Shown here: positions 1 to 12,647 of the stretch, piece after piece | How positions within the stretch are numbered: position 1 is the stretch's first letter | Layout: each line of letters opens with the position of its first letter | Assembly: GCA_947452455.1 (NCBI GenBank) | Contig: CANGBX010000010.1 | Coordinates: 42,190-106,189 of the forward strand | Length of the DNA: 64,000 nucleotides | Origin: Beijerinckiaceae bacterium | Lineage (GTDB): Bacteria > Pseudomonadota > Alphaproteobacteria > Rhizobiales > Beijerinckiaceae | Direction: 5' to 3' | Notes under the pieces: generated by a model | What the model was told of the DNA's origin: nothing | Databases searched by the model: none | The model's input: the letters and a program-made list of their open reading frames with translations, nothing else | Translations under genes and position numbers: made by a program

Positions 1-997
1 TCCGGCACAGAATCTCGCGGATCTCAAAGCGCAAATCGCCGCCAATGCCAAAGGCCTTGGTGAATTGCATGCGCTGATTGCCGATTATTCTTGGGATGTT
101 GTGCGCGCCTATATGGGCCATGTGCAAGACCATGCCGAGGCGCGTGTGCGTGATCTCATCGGCACATTGCGCGATGCGCAGGCCGAGATCGAGACAGATG
201 ATGGCGCGAAAATTCATGTGCGCATCACGGTTGATCCCAAAACGCGCCGCGCCAAAGTGGATTTTTCCGGCACATCTGCGCAGCGCGCCAATAATTTCAA
301 TGCGCCCGAGCCGGTGACGCGCGCGGCTGTGCTTTATGTCTTCCGTGTGCTGGCGGGTGGCGACATGCCGATGAATGCCGGATGTTTGCGCCCGCTCCAA
401 ATTATCATTCCGCAAGCCTCCATGTTGTCGCCGCAATATCCGGCGGCGGTGGTGGCGGGCAATGTGGAAACCAGTCAGGCGGTAACAGATGTGCTCTTTG
501 CAGCGCTGGGCCGCTTGGGTTCAGCGCAAGGCACGATGAACAATCTCACTTTCGGCAATCGCGATTATCAATATTACGAAACACTTTGCTCGGGCGCGCC
601 CGCGGGTGATGGCTTTGATGGTGCGGCCGGCGTTCACACGCATATGACCAATTCGCGCCTCACCGACCCCGAAATTCTTGAAATGCGTTTTCCGGTCGTG
701 CTGGAAGATTTCCATATCCGGCGCGGCTCTGGTGGCAAGGGCCAATGGAATGCGGGTGATGGCACAAGCCGCACCATTCGCTTCCGCGAAAACATGCAGC
801 TTTCTATTTTGTCAGATCATCGTCGCATCGCGCCCAAGGGCACATTGGGCGGCGAAGATGGACAATTGGGACGCAATCTTTTGCGTCATGCGGATGGCCA
901 AGTGGAAGAGTTGAAAGCTTGCGACACGCGCGCCGTGCAGGCGGGTGATGCGGTGATCATCGAGACGCCGACGGGTGGCGGCTATGGCCGCGCCTAG
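1..997 (+). CDS. Hydantoinase B / 5-oxoprolinase B-type subunit, 3' part
   Basis: Partial: the frame is open to the left edge, so about 331 C-terminal residues are visible and the start lies outside. The family (HyuB, or the C-terminal half of fused ATP-dependent 5-oxoprolinase) opens cyclic amide rings such as 5-oxoproline or hydantoins with ATP, in the cytoplasm. Family-like stretches are visible: MNAGC near the middle, AVVAGNVETSQ, GTMNNLTFG, RGSGGKGQWNAGDG and the terminal ETPTGGGYG. HyuB proteins are usually over 500 residues, so at least ~200 residues are missing. Whether it is a separate B subunit or the end of a fused ~1200-residue protein cannot be decided here. It converges on the next gene; the two stop codons share a CTAG. 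Confidence 0.88.
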   Translation, partial: PAQNLADLKAQIAANAKGLGELHALIADYSWDVVRAYMGHVQDHAEARVRDLIGTLRDAQAEIETDDGAKIHVRITVDPKTRRAKVDFSGTSAQRANNFNAPEPVTRAAVLYVFRVLAGGDMPMNAGCLRPLQIIIPQASMLSPQYPAAVVAGNVETSQAVTDVLFAALGRLGSAQGTMNNLTFGNRDYQYYETLCSGAPAGDGFDGAAGVHTHMTNSRLTDPEILEMRFPVVLEDFHIRRGSGGKGQWNAGDGTSRTIRFRENMQLSILSDHRRIAPKGTLGGEDGQLGRNLLRHADGQVEELKACDTRAVQAGDAVIIETPTGGGYGRA

Positions 998-2013
998 CGG
1001 CGTTTGGGCACGAATTCGCCGTTGAGCAGCAAGCGATCGAGTGGCGAGAGTGGCGCCATTTTGGCGGGCGGATCAATCACGGGCTTGGGCGACAATGGCG
1101 CGCTTTCGACAGGCACCATATTCTGCGCCACGCGCACGCGCGGCGCTTGTGTGGGTGCGGGCGGCGGTAAGCCCAATGAAATCTTCGAGCCATTGGACAG
1201 GCTCGAAGACGTGTTGGCGGCCACAGCCGTGCGCGGCACGGTCTTTTCAATCAAGCCTGCAATGTCGAGATCTTCATCCAGCTCCGGCGGATCGGGCAGA
1301 TCATCATGCTTGAAGGGTTTGGGCATAAGGCCGGGTGCGGGGATCGGCTTGCAATAGCGGCGTGGGCCTTCTGACGTATTGCCGTGCATGGCCAGATCAA
1401 CATGCATGTGATTGTAGTGGAACACGTCAGAACCCGGCGCGAGCACGGTGGTAAAAATCTGGCAGGCGCCTGCCTGAATTTCGCGCAAGAAGGCTTTGTC
1501 GTTTTCTTTGCCGCGCGTCCAATCGCGCACAAAGGTGATCTCGCGACCATCCATCAGCACAAAGCCGGCAATGTCGATTGCATTGCCGAAGCCATGCTCT
1601 GACAAGCGCACGCCTTGATTGTTCATCGAGCGGCAAGCGTAAGAGCCCATGCTTTTTACTTCGGTAATCGGCTGGCCGAAGCGCTGCAAAGCGATGGGCT
1701 GCACGAATTCGCTCACCCATTGATCCAGCGCCGCTGTCATCGGGCAGCCGATGGTCTGTGTCGAGGTGAGGGCGACTGTGCCACCTGCGAGGGCCGTGAC
1801 TTTCAGCGGCATGGTCAGGCCGCAAATGCCGGGCCCGTCGATTTCCTTCGCCAGTTCGACGAAGGAGGACATCTGGATTTTCTTTTCGGCAAAGCAGGCT
1901 TTTTCCGCTTGGGTACGCCAAGCCGGCCTCTGCGGGCGCTGGAACAGCGAACAACCGGACAGAGCAAGAGCGGCAACCGACAAGGCTGCTATAGGCCATA
2001 CGCAACGCGCCAT
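994..2013 (-). CDS. Extensin-like (extensin C domain) lipoprotein
   Basis: A 339-residue predicted lipoprotein. The N-terminus has a hydrophobic segment ending in LALSGC, a lipobox with Cys21 as the lipidated residue. Residues ~30-235 match the extensin-like C-terminal domain common in Alphaproteobacteria: GPGICG, TIGCPM, GSYACR, LSEHGFGNAIDIAGF and HYNHMHVDLAMH. The conserved Cys, His and Asp residues resemble D-Ala-D-Ala carboxypeptidase/peptidase M15-like folds, so a cell-wall role is possible but unproven. Residues ~240-339 are proline-rich and low in complexity. It would be processed by Lgt, which is encoded at 42902-43729. The stop overlaps that of the convergent gene on the left. Confidence 0.85.
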   Translation of the reverse strand: MARCVWPIAALSVAALALSGCSLFQRPQRPAWRTQAEKACFAEKKIQMSSFVELAKEIDGPGICGLTMPLKVTALAGGTVALTSTQTIGCPMTAALDQWVSEFVQPIALQRFGQPITEVKSMGSYACRSMNNQGVRLSEHGFGNAIDIAGFVLMDGREITFVRDWTRGKENDKAFLREIQAGACQIFTTVLAPGSDVFHYNHMHVDLAMHGNTSEGPRRYCKPIPAPGLMPKPFKHDDLPDPPELDEDLDIAGLIEKTVPRTAVAANTSSSLSNGSKISLGLPPPAPTQAPRVRVAQNMVPVESAPLSPKPVIDPPAKMAPLSPLDRLLLNGEFVPKRR

Positions 2014-2211
2014 TCTTCCTTGTCGCCCGGGAAGGGTTAAAGGCGGCTAAACCAAATGTGGCAAAGTGTTGAAAAAGACGGGGTGCGGCATTGCTGCATC
2101 GCGGCGAGGATCACGTAAATTTTGACGCTGGGTCGGCTTATAAAGCTTGTGATGACCTCCTATATTGTTGGGGCGGGCGTCTTGCCCGCTTTACCCCGTG
2201 AGGTAATGCCC

Positions 2212-3225
2212 ATGTCCATCCGTCGCTCGACCAGCAAAATGGCTGCGATGGCGGTAGCCGTCACTTTGGCGCTCGCGCCTGCTCTTGCCATGGCCAAGCC
2301 TGGCTCTGGCAGCAGCTCTGGCAGCCGCGGCTCCAAGACCAATTCCGCACCGCCTGCGACCCAGACGGCGCCCGGTGCTGCACAGCCCATGCAGCGCACC
2401 ATGACCCCCAATGCCCCAAGTGCGGCTCAGCCCGGCGCGGCGCAGGCTGCCCGTCCCGCAGCGCCCGCTCCCCAGCAGGGCGGTTTCTTCGGCTCCATGC
2501 TCGGCAAGGGCCTGATGGCCGGCCTTCTCGGCGCTGGCCTGTTCGGCCTGCTTTCGGGCTCGGGTCTCTTCAGCGGCCTCGGCTCGCTGACGAGTTTCTT
2601 GGGTCTCATCTTGCAGATCGGCCTGATCTTCTTGGTCGTGCGCTTTGCGATCAGCTATTTCGCGCGCAAGCGCGAAGGACAGCTGGCTGCCGCGACCCCG
2701 CATGGTCAGGCGCCGGAACAGCCGATGCAGCGTGAAGCTTTTGGCGGCATGTTCGGTGGCGGTGCAGCTGCTGCAGCTGCTGCAGCAGCACCTGCTGCGC
2801 AATTGGCTGAACTGCAGATTTCGCCGGAAGATTTCAACGCTTTCGAACGCAAGCTGGCGGAAATCCAGAGCGCTTATGGCGAAGAAAATATGGACCATCT
2901 GCGCCGTCACGTGACGCCGGAAATGGCGTCCTATTTCGCCGAAGACCTCGCTGACAATGCCCGCAAGGGTGTGCTCAACAAAGTCTCGGGCGCGAAGCTT
3001 CTGCAGGGTGATCTGTCGGAAGCCTGGCGTGAAACGGATGCGGATTATGCGACTGTCGCCATGCGCTTCTCGGTCATGGACACGATGGTGGATCGCACCA
3101 CCGGCGCGTACATTTCCGGTGATCGCACAGAGCCGTCGGAGACGACAGAAATCTGGACCTTCACCCGCCGCGCAGGTGGCGGGACGGAAGAGTGGAAACT
3201 CTCCGCAATCCAGCAAGTCGCTTAA
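2212..3225 (+). CDS. Tim44-domain membrane protein
   Basis: A 337-residue protein of the Tim44-like family, relatives of the mitochondrial import motor subunit; the bacterial function is poorly defined. Residues 1-28 form a signal-like hydrophobic segment. A Gly/Ser/Pro/Ala-rich linker covers ~30-125. A strong membrane segment follows at ~126-147 (GLILQIGLIFLVV). The C-terminal Tim44 domain spans ~195-337, with ISPEDFNAFERKL at its beginning and TEIWTF near the end. An earlier in-frame ATG at 2206 is possible, but the GAGG at 2200-2203 sits 8 nt from the ATG at 2212, so that start is preferred. A strong terminator follows directly. Confidence 0.82.
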   Translation: MSIRRSTSKMAAMAVAVTLALAPALAMAKPGSGSSSGSRGSKTNSAPPATQTAPGAAQPMQRTMTPNAPSAAQPGAAQAARPAAPAPQQGGFFGSMLGKGLMAGLLGAGLFGLLSGSGLFSGLGSLTSFLGLILQIGLIFLVVRFAISYFARKREGQLAAATPHGQAPEQPMQREAFGGMFGGGAAAAAAAAAPAAQLAELQISPEDFNAFERKLAEIQSAYGEENMDHLRRHVTPEMASYFAEDLADNARKGVLNKVSGAKLLQGDLSEAWRETDADYATVAMRFSVMDTMVDRTTGAYISGDRTEPSETTEIWTFTRRAGGGTEEWKLSAIQQVA

Positions 3226-3231
3226 GAAAAA

Positions 3232-3263
3232 AGACGGGCGCCGAAAGGCGCCCGTTCTCGTTT
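3232..3263 (+). terminator. Rho-independent terminator after the Tim44 gene
   Basis: A 9-bp GC-rich stem (3234-3242 with 3247-3255) closes a GAAA tetraloop and is followed by a T-rich TTCTCGTTT. It lies 8 nt after the stop codon of the Tim44-domain gene. Confidence 0.85.
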
Positions 3264-3277
3264 GGGCACCCTCTCCT

Positions 3278-3364
3278 CCGTCATTGCGAGCGAAGCGAAG
3301 CAACCCAGAAGGCCTCACGAGTGGCCACTGGATTGTTTCGTCGCTTTGCTCCTCGCAATGACGG
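3278..3364. repeat. Palindromic intergenic repeat, copy 1
   Basis: Imperfect inverted repeat of about 87 bp. It begins CCGTCATTGCGAG, ends CTCGCAATGACGG and has inner CCAGAAG/CTGGATTG arms. It lies between convergent genes (Tim44 gene and uvrB). Same family as the copies near 5930, 21181, 24115, 26722, 36184, 39923, 53633 and 55355. Confidence 0.9.
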
Positions 3365-3368
3365 CGCT

Positions 3369-5876
<2,508 letters not shown>

Positions 5877-5929
5877 GAGGGCAATATGGGGCGGGAATCA
5901 TCCGGATGCCAGTGTCAGGCGTATTAATG

Positions 5930-6019
5930 CCGTCATTGCGAGGAGGCCGCAGGCCGACGTGGCAATCCAGAGGCCCCACGTGAGGCTTCTGGATTGCTTC
6001 GCTTCGCTCGCAATGACGG
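5930..6019. repeat. Palindromic intergenic repeat, copy 2
   Basis: About 90 bp, bounded by CCGTCATTGCGAGG and CTCGCAATGACGG, with the usual ATCCAGA / TCTGGATTGCTTCG inner arms. Unlike most copies it lies between divergent genes (uvrB and the aminotransferase gene), so it may separate or overlap their promoters. Confidence 0.9.
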
Positions 6020-6025
6020 ACATAA

Positions 6026-7303
<1,278 letters not shown>

Positions 7304-7360
7304 CCACCCTCTCCAAGAGGGAGAGGGTCGGCGCGCACGCGCCGGGGTGAGGGGTTAGCC
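7304..7360. repeat. GC-rich intergenic palindromic repeat, type 2
   Basis: Starts with CCACCCTCTCC, pairs with GGGAGAGGG, and continues through GCGCGCACGCGCC to GGGGTGAGGGG. A related element with the opposite order (ACCCCTCATCCGGCGG, then CTTCTCCC/GGGAGAAGG) is at 7413-7470. Such units are common in GC-rich proteobacteria and differ from the CGTCATTGCGAG family. Confidence 0.6.
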
Positions 7361-7373
7361 TCTCAATCAATAT

Positions 7374-7404
7374 AGGCCCTGTCGAGAGACGGGGCCTTTC
7401 CTTT
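7374..7404 (+). terminator. Probable terminator of the aminotransferase gene
   Basis: A 10-nt arm AGGCCCTGTC pairs, with one T-G pair, with GACGGGGCCT around a GAGA loop and is followed by TTCCTTTT. Confidence 0.7.
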
Positions 7405-7412
7405 TGGCGTTA

Positions 7413-7470
7413 TAACCCCTCATCCGGCGGCTCCGCCGCCACCTTCTCCCTTTGGGAGAAGGTTAGGGGC
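7413..7470. repeat. GC-rich intergenic palindromic repeat, type 2, second unit
   Basis: Contains GGCGGCTCCGCCGCC and CTTCTCCCTTTGGGAGAAGG, two nested palindromes, in roughly inverted order relative to the unit at 7304-7360. It lies between the convergent aminotransferase and cytochrome c1 genes. Confidence 0.6.
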
Positions 7471-7476
7471 GTGCAA

Positions 7477-7512
7477 CAAAAAAGGCCCCGGAAAACCGGG
7501 GCCTTTTGTTTC
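7477..7512. terminator. Bidirectional terminator between aspC and the cytochrome bc1 operon
   Basis: A perfect stem AAAAGGCCCCGG / CCGGGGCCTTTT with an AAAA loop. T-runs on both strands mean it can end transcription from either side; it most directly serves the minus-strand bc1 operon. Confidence 0.85.
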
Positions 7513-7529
7513 TTGCTAGAAGACAGTGA

Positions 7530-8366
7530 TCAGTGGGCGACGTCGGCCCAGACTTTCTTCTTCGTGTAGTAGAGCAGGCCTGCGAAGACGAGCAGGAAGG
7601 CCAAGGCGCGGAAGCCCGTCTTCTTGCGTTCTTCGAGCTTCGGCTCGGCAGCCCACATCATGAAAGCCGCAACGTCGCGCGAATATTGCAGCAGCGTCTT
7701 GGGCGAACCGTCTGTGTAATCCACTGCGCCATCGGCGAGCGGGGCTGCCATGGCGATCTTGTTGCCCGGCATATAGTCGTTCCAGTTCGGATCATCCGCT
7801 TTGGAATAGCCGTTCATCAGAGCCACAATGTAATCGGGGCCATGTTCCTGATAGGCGCCACCTGGGATCGGCAGAGCGTCAACCAGGAAGAGCGGGAAAC
7901 CACGCGAATAGCCGCGCGCCTTGGCGAGCAGCGAGAAGTCCGGCGGTGCCGCGCCAAGAGCCGCGCGCGCGGCTTCGACGTTGGCGAAAGGTGCCGGGAA
8001 CTTGTCCGAGGCACGGCCGGGGCGTTCAAACATGTCGCCTGAATCGTTCGGGCCGTCCTTGATCTTATATTCGGCGGCGAGCGCCTTGACCTGCGCTTCC
8101 GAGAATTGCGGGCCGCCTTCTTCCGACAGATTGCGGAAGGCCACGCGCTTCATCGAATGGCAGTTCGCGCAAACTTCCCGATAGACCTGGAAGCCGCGCT
8201 GCAACTGGGCGCGGTCGAACTTGCCGAAAGGTCCAGCAAAGCTCCAGGGCTGGCGCTCGGGCAGCGGAGCGTCATGGCCGCCAGCGGCGAGAACTGGACC
8301 CGCGACGAGTGCTGTCGCGAGGCCGAGGATAGTGAGGCTGAGTTTGGTCTTGATCATTGTCGTCAT
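7530..8366 (-). CDS. petC: Cytochrome c1 of the cytochrome bc1 complex
   Basis: Cytochrome c1 (also called fbcC) takes electrons from the Rieske protein and passes them to cytochrome c on the periplasmic face. 278 residues. Residues 1-28 are a Sec signal peptide ending ...VLAAGG. The haem c motif CANCH is at residues 66-70. A single C-terminal anchor lies at ~250-268 (FRALAFLLVFAGLLYY). It is the last gene of the minus-strand operon Rieske-cyt b-cyt c1, 15 nt after cytochrome b. ATG codons at 8366 and 8357 are both possible starts; a GAGGG lies just upstream, and its spacing to either is not ideal. Confidence 0.96.
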   Translation of the reverse strand: MTTMIKTKLSLTILGLATALVAGPVLAAGGHDAPLPERQPWSFAGPFGKFDRAQLQRGFQVYREVCANCHSMKRVAFRNLSEEGGPQFSEAQVKALAAEYKIKDGPNDSGDMFERPGRASDKFPAPFANVEAARAALGAAPPDFSLLAKARGYSRGFPLFLVDALPIPGGAYQEHGPDYIVALMNGYSKADDPNWNDYMPGNKIAMAAPLADGAVDYTDGSPKTLLQYSRDVAAFMMWAAEPKLEERKKTGFRALAFLLVFAGLLYYTKKKVWADVAH

Positions 8367-8381
8367 GTCCCTCGATCAGCC

Positions 8382-9659
8382 TTACTTGTTTTCGGGTGCA
8401 TGTGCGGCACCAGCCGCAGCAGCACTCGCTGAACCACCACGTGCCAGCACCGAATCCGCAATGGAAGCGGGCAGCGGCTTGGGTGTCTCAAAGAGGCCCA
8501 AGAGCGGCATGATGATGAGGAAGAAGGCGAAGTAATAGACGGTGAAGATTCGCGACGCGATCACGTAGCCACCTTCTGCCGGCATGGCGCCGAGATAGCC
8601 AAGGCCAATCCCGCAAATCACGAAGACCCAGAAGAAGACGCGATAGACCGGACGATAGCTCGCCGATTTGACGCGTGATGTATCGAGCCAAGGCAGGAAG
8701 GCCAGCACGGCAATCGAGCCAAACATGGCAATGACGCCGCCGAGCTTGTCGGGGATGGCGCGCAGGATCGCGTAGAAGGGCAGGAAGTACCATTCCGGCA
8801 CGATATGCGCGGGTGTCACCATCGGGTTGGCGTCGATGTAATTGTCGGGATGGCCGAGGTAGTTCGGCACATAGAAGATGAACCAGCTGAAGAAAGCCAG
8901 GAACACCACCATGGCGAAACCATCCTTGATGGTTGCGTAAGGCGTGAAGGGCACGGTGTCGCGCTTCACATCTTTCACTTCCACGCCCGTCGGATTGTTC
9001 TGACCCGACACATGCAGTGCCCAGACGTGCAGCGCGACAACGGCCGCGATCATGAAGGGCAGCAAGTAGTGGAGCGCGAAGAAGCGGTTGAGCGTCGGAT
9101 TGTCGACCGAATAGCCACCCCACAACCAGGTCGTGATGGATGCGCCCACCACCGGAATGGCCGAGAAGAGGTTGGTGATGACCGTTGCGCCCCAGAAGGA
9201 CATCTGGCCCCAAGGGAGAACATAGCCCATGAAGGCGGTGGCCATCATCAGCAGGAAGATCACAACGCCCAAGATCCAGAGCACTTCACGCGGCGCCTTG
9301 TAAGAGCCGAAGTAAAGGCCGCGCAGCATGTGAATATAGACGGCGATGAAGAACATCGACGCGCCATTCGCATGTGTGTAGCGCAGGAACCAACCCCAGT
9401 TCACGTCGCGCATGATGTGCTCGACCGACTGGAAGGCATAATCGACATGCGGCGTATAATGCATCGCCAGCACAATGCCGGTGATGATCTGCACGCCGAG
9501 CATCAGCGACAGGATGCCGCCGAAGGTCCAGAAGTAATTGAGGTTCTTCGGGGTCGGGTAGACCACGAAAGAAGAATGCATCAGGCCCATAATCGGGAGC
9601 CGGCTTTCAAACCAGCGGCCGATGGCGCTCTTGGGGACGTAAGTTGAAGGTCCGCTCAT
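8382..9659 (-). CDS. petB: Cytochrome b of the cytochrome bc1 complex
   Basis: The membrane core of ubiquinol:cytochrome c oxidoreductase, carrying haems bL and bH and both quinone sites. 425 residues. Haem-ligand histidines are visible in HYTPH/YTHANG...YIHMLRG and in FALHYLLPF...[10 protein letters not shown]. The Qo-site PEWYFLP motif is near residue ~285. At least eight hydrophobic segments are present. The ATG at 9659 (MSGPSTY) is preferred over a GTG at 9668 because GAGTGG lies about 7 nt upstream. This is the middle gene of the operon. Confidence 0.97.
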   Translation of the reverse strand: MSGPSTYVPKSAIGRWFESRLPIMGLMHSSFVVYPTPKNLNYFWTFGGILSLMLGVQIITGIVLAMHYTPHVDYAFQSVEHIMRDVNWGWFLRYTHANGASMFFIAVYIHMLRGLYFGSYKAPREVLWILGVVIFLLMMATAFMGYVLPWGQMSFWGATVITNLFSAIPVVGASITTWLWGGYSVDNPTLNRFFALHYLLPFMIAAVVALHVWALHVSGQNNPTGVEVKDVKRDTVPFTPYATIKDGFAMVVFLAFFSWFIFYVPNYLGHPDNYIDANPMVTPAHIVPEWYFLPFYAILRAIPDKLGGVIAMFGSIAVLAFLPWLDTSRVKSASYRPVYRVFFWVFVICGIGLGYLGAMPAEGGYVIASRIFTVYYFAFFLIIMPLLGLFETPKPLPASIADSVLARGGSASAAAAGAAHAPENK

Positions 9660-9738
9660 GTCATCCACTCGTTTCGATGTTTTGTCTCGTCAGCGCTGCG
9701 ACGCGCGAAACCCGGATGCGAAGCCGGGTTTGAATGAA

Positions 9739-10257
9739 TCAGCCGATACGCACTTTCGTGTCGGTGAGGAAGCTGTAGACAGGCACTTCCAGATTGCGCG
9801 GTGCCGGACCCTTACGGATGCGACCCGACGTATCGTAGTGCGAACCATGGCAAGGGCAGAACCAGCCGTCATAGTCACCCGAATGGCCGAGCGGCACGCA
9901 ACCAAGATGCGTGCAGACGCCGATCACAACCAGCCATTCCGGCTTCTTGACGCGATCCGCATCTTTCTGCGGGTCGGGAAGCTGGGCGAGCGGGGTCGCT
10001 TGGGCTTCGCCAATTTCCTTCTTGGAGCGGTGGCGCACGAACACCGGCTTGCCGCGCCATTTCACCGTCATGATGCCGCCTTCCGGCAGCGCGGCGAGAT
10101 CGACTTCAGTCGACGCCAAAGCGAGCGTCGAAGCGTCGGGGTTCATCTGGTGGATCAGAGGCCATGCCACTGAACCAGCGCCAACCGCCGCAACTGCGCC
10201 GGTGGTAATATAAAGAAAATCCCTGCGGGTCGGCTCGACCGTCGTTGCTTCTGCCAC
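9739..10257 (-). CDS. petA: Rieske iron-sulfur subunit of cytochrome bc1
   Basis: The 2Fe-2S subunit that takes the first electron from ubiquinol at the Qo site. 172 residues from the chosen GTG start. The N-terminus has a twin-arginine motif (RRDFLY, residues 11-16) before a membrane segment, as expected for Tat-dependent insertion. Cluster ligands are C115 and H117 (CTHLGC) and C134 and H137 (CPCHGSH), with the C120/C136 disulfide pair. The GTG at 10257 has GGGGG 6 nt upstream; an upstream ATG at 10280 would add about 8 residues and is the alternative. First gene of the operon. Confidence 0.95.
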   Translation of the reverse strand: MAEATTVEPTRRDFLYITTGAVAAVGAGSVAWPLIHQMNPDASTLALASTEVDLAALPEGGIMTVKWRGKPVFVRHRSKKEIGEAQATPLAQLPDPQKDADRVKKPEWLVVIGVCTHLGCVPLGHSGDYDGWFCPCHGSHYDTSGRIRKGPAPRNLEVPVYSFLTDTKVRIG

Positions 10258-10579
10258 GATTAACCCCCAAATCCATGTCATCTTGCCTCTGCGCGCCGGC
10301 GTCGCCATCTGGCGGGGAAAGCCTGCGGAGGGCACGTTTGAAAAGGGGCCGGTTGGCCCACCTCTCACCGGCCGTTTGGATACGGCTGGTGCTCGGTTGC
10401 GGCAATGCGACCCATCGCCACCGGAGCCGCATAAAAACGGCCTCGGGCGCGGGAATCCGCTCGCGAGCGGGCGTTGTTTCGCACCCTTCGCCGCACTTGT
10501 CTATAGTCACGGGCTCGTGAGATGGTTTACTCCCGCCCGAGCCTTCCACGCCCTCCTTAAGGCCTTCCCCCGCAAGACA
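10258..10579. other. Divergent intergenic region, Rieske / trmL
   Basis: A 322-bp GC-rich gap between the divergent bc1 operon and trmL. It must hold both promoters, but no convincing sigma-70 box pair is visible. The frame of trmL stays open upstream to 10283, which looks like chance in GC-rich DNA. TATAGT at about 10502 is a weak -10 candidate for trmL. Confidence 0.4.
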
Positions 10580-11083
10580 ATGTCCGAGCCTGATCGCCTG
10601 TCCCCCGCGGCCCCTCAAGGCCGCCTGACGCTGGCCCTTTACCAGCCCGATATCCCCCAAAATACGGGGACCATGCTGCGCACCTGTGCTTGTCTGGGGG
10701 TGGATGCCGCGATTATCGAGCCGGCGGGCTTTCCGGTGACAGACAAGAACTTCCGCAGGGCGGGGATGGACTATCTCGACCATGTGCCCATTGACCGGCA
10801 CGCCTCCTTTGCCGCTTTTGAGGCTTGGCGGGCTGAAGCGGGCCGCAGGCTCGTCCTGCTGACCACCAAGGGGGCTGTCGATTACAGGGATTTCGCCTAT
10901 CAGCCGGGGGACATACTCTTGGTCGGTCGGGAATCAGCCGGAGTTCCGGATGGGGTTCATGATGCCGCAGATGCGCGGGTCATCATTCCCATCCGGCCGG
11001 GGTTGCGTTCGCTCAATGTTGCCGTGGCGGGGACCATGGTTTTGGGCGAGGCTTTGCGCCAATTGGGGAAGGAAGAAGAATGA
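10580..11083 (+). CDS. trmL: tRNA (cytidine(34)-2'-O)-methyltransferase, SPOUT family
   Basis: TrmL/YibK-type enzyme that 2'-O-methylates the wobble nucleotide of tRNA-Leu isoacceptors using SAM. 167 residues from the ATG at 10580, close to the ~155-165 of the family. Family features are [21 protein letters not shown] at the N-terminus, then the trefoil-knot SAM site: [27 protein letters not shown]. No clear Shine-Dalgarno precedes this ATG and the frame is open further upstream, so the start is a judgement based on family length. Its end overlaps hemF by ATGA, suggesting translational coupling. Confidence 0.9.
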   Translation: MSEPDRLSPAAPQGRLTLALYQPDIPQNTGTMLRTCACLGVDAAIIEPAGFPVTDKNFRRAGMDYLDHVPIDRHASFAAFEAWRAEAGRRLVLLTTKGAVDYRDFAYQPGDILLVGRESAGVPDGVHDAADARVIIPIRPGLRSLNVAVAGTMVLGEALRQLGKEEE

Positions 11084-11991
11084 CCGAAACTTTGTTGGCG
11101 CAGCGTCAAGCTCAAGCAAAAGCATGGTTTGAAAGCCTGCAAGACAAAATCATCGCAGCCTTTGAAGCACTCGAAGATACAGCCGACATGCATCTTCATC
11201 CAGATGCGCCCAAAGCGCCCGGCCGTTTCGAGCGCAAGCCTTGGACGCGCGACAATCATGATGGCGCACCGGGCGGCGGTGGCCGGATGGGCCTGCTGCA
11301 CGGGCGTTTCTTTGAAAAAGCCGGTGTCCACACTTCGACCGTATTCGGTACATTCGCACCGGAATTTGCAAAACAGATTCCAGGTGCTGCCGAAGATCCC
11401 CGCTTTTGGGCGTCGGGCATTTCGTTGATCGCCCATCCTTGGAACCCCAATGCACCGACGGTGCATATGAACACGCGCTTTGTTGTGACGTCGAAAGCCT
11501 GGTTTGGCGGCGGCGCAGATTTGACGCCTGTGATGATGGCGCGCCGCACGCAGGAAGATGCGGATTCACAAGCCTTTCATGCGGCTTTCGAAGCCTGCTG
11601 CGGCCGTCACGAGATCGCCGATTATCCCAAGTACAAAGCTTGGTGCGAGGAATATTTCTGGTTGCCGCATCGCAGCGAACCACGCGGTATCGGCGGTATT
11701 TTCTATGATTATCTCAATTCAGCGGGCGATACCGACAATAGCGCGTGGGATAAGGATTTTGCCCTGACGCGCGATGTTGGCGAGACATTCGTGTCGGTCT
11801 ATCCGCAAATTGCGCGCGCCAATATGGTGAAGCCTTGGACGGACGAGATGCGCCACGAACAGCAGGTGCGCCGCGGCCGCTATGTCGAATTCAATCTGCT
11901 CTATGATCGCGGGACGATCTTCGGATTGAAGACGGGCGGCAATGTCGATTCCATTCTCTCGTCTATGCCGCCAACGGTGAAATGGCCGTAA
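11080..11991 (+). CDS. hemF: Oxygen-dependent coproporphyrinogen III oxidase
   Basis: HemF oxidatively decarboxylates coproporphyrinogen III to protoporphyrinogen IX with O2 in haem synthesis. 303 residues, the usual length. Conserved stretches are [62 protein letters not shown] and the C-terminal [11 protein letters not shown]. It overlaps the trmL stop by four bases and has a purine-rich GGAAGGAAGAAGA upstream. Haem output fits the nearby cytochrome bc1 genes, but no shared regulation is seen. Its 3' end overlaps a convergent small gene by 91 bp. Confidence 0.97.
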   Translation: MTETLLAQRQAQAKAWFESLQDKIIAAFEALEDTADMHLHPDAPKAPGRFERKPWTRDNHDGAPGGGGRMGLLHGRFFEKAGVHTSTVFGTFAPEFAKQIPGAAEDPRFWASGISLIAHPWNPNAPTVHMNTRFVVTSKAWFGGGADLTPVMMARRTQEDADSQAFHAAFEACCGRHEIADYPKYKAWCEEYFWLPHRSEPRGIGGIFYDYLNSAGDTDNSAWDKDFALTRDVGETFVSVYPQIARANMVKPWTDEMRHEQQVRRGRYVEFNLLYDRGTIFGLKTGGNVDSILSSMPPTVKWP

Positions 11992-12224
11992 AGGTTTGAA
12001 AAGTTCGGCGCGTTCACGCGCGCCGGGCAATCCTGCCCGAGATAGACTTGCTTCGTGAAGACGCGAAAAGGCGTGTAATAATGGCATTCTATGTGCCAGC
12101 CGTCTTCAGCCTGGTTTGCCCAAACGCGCAAGCCCTCGTTCCAGACGAACAAGGTCGAGTTGATGACGATGAGGGCTATGATGCCCGTCGCAAGGAGCAT
12201 CAGACGGAAAATTTCCATGGGCAA
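11901..12224 (-). CDS. Small putative membrane protein of unknown function
   Basis: A 107-residue candidate. It has one N-terminal hydrophobic segment ([16 protein letters not shown]) and then a Cys/Tyr/Phe-rich part ([21 protein letters not shown]) that looks protein-like rather than random. The last ~30 residues are antisense to the end of hemF. It may start at 12224 (MPMEIF) or 12218. No family recognised. Its coding status is moderately supported by composition only. Confidence 0.45.
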   Translation of the reverse strand: MPMEIFRLMLLATGIIALIVINSTLFVWNEGLRVWANQAEDGWHIECHYYTPFRVFTKQVYLGQDCPARVNAPNFSNLYGHFTVGGIDERMESTLPPVFNPKIVPRS

Positions 12225-12272
12225 AATTTAAAAACAATCATGAGACGCAATAAGGCTATGTTGAACCCAAGC

Positions 12273-12647
12273 TTAGCCAAAAGTCCATAACTTGTTGCCC
12301 AGGAAGCTCCAGAACTGCACGATGCCAGTCGTTACGACTTGCGCAAGTAGATATGGAATCTGAAACTTCTCGACAAAAACTGACATCAGGCCGCCTGTGA
12401 TCAAAAAACCGATGGCGGCTACGGCGCAAAAGCGCCAGATCGCTTCACGATGCGTGCGGTCGCTCTCGAATGTATGGCGGCGATTGAGGCTGTAAGACGT
12501 CACACCACCGCAGATGTAGCCGATCAATGTGGCGGGCACAGGCTCCCATTGAAAAGCTTCCACCAAAAGAATCAGAGCCCCGTAATGGGCAATGACGGCG
12601 AAAAGCCCAACAATGACGAAAGCGGAAATCTGGCGGGACAGAAGCAT
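12273..12647 (-). CDS. GtrA family membrane protein
   Basis: A 124-residue protein with four predicted membrane helices and the GtrA/DPMS pattern: FVIVGLFAVIAHYG, a basic SYSLNRRHTFES loop, a third and fourth helix, then FLGNKLWTFG at the C-terminus. GtrA-family proteins are thought to help move polyprenyl-linked sugars across the inner membrane or support glycosyltransferases. No glycosyltransferase gene is adjacent, so the partner is unknown. The ATG at 12647 has AGGA 8 nt upstream and is preferred over an open extension to 12683. Confidence 0.85.
   Translation of the reverse strand: MLLSRQISAFVIVGLFAVIAHYGALILLVEAFQWEPVPATLIGYICGGVTSYSLNRRHTFESDRTHREAIWRFCAVAAIGFLITGGLMSVFVEKFQIPYLLAQVVTTGIVQFWSFLGNKLWTFG

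Noticed and set aside
2191..3318. A 375-residue minus-strand open frame over the Tim44 gene
   Set aside because: Antisense to a gene with signal segment, membrane helix and domain; low-complexity Arg/Ala-rich translation.
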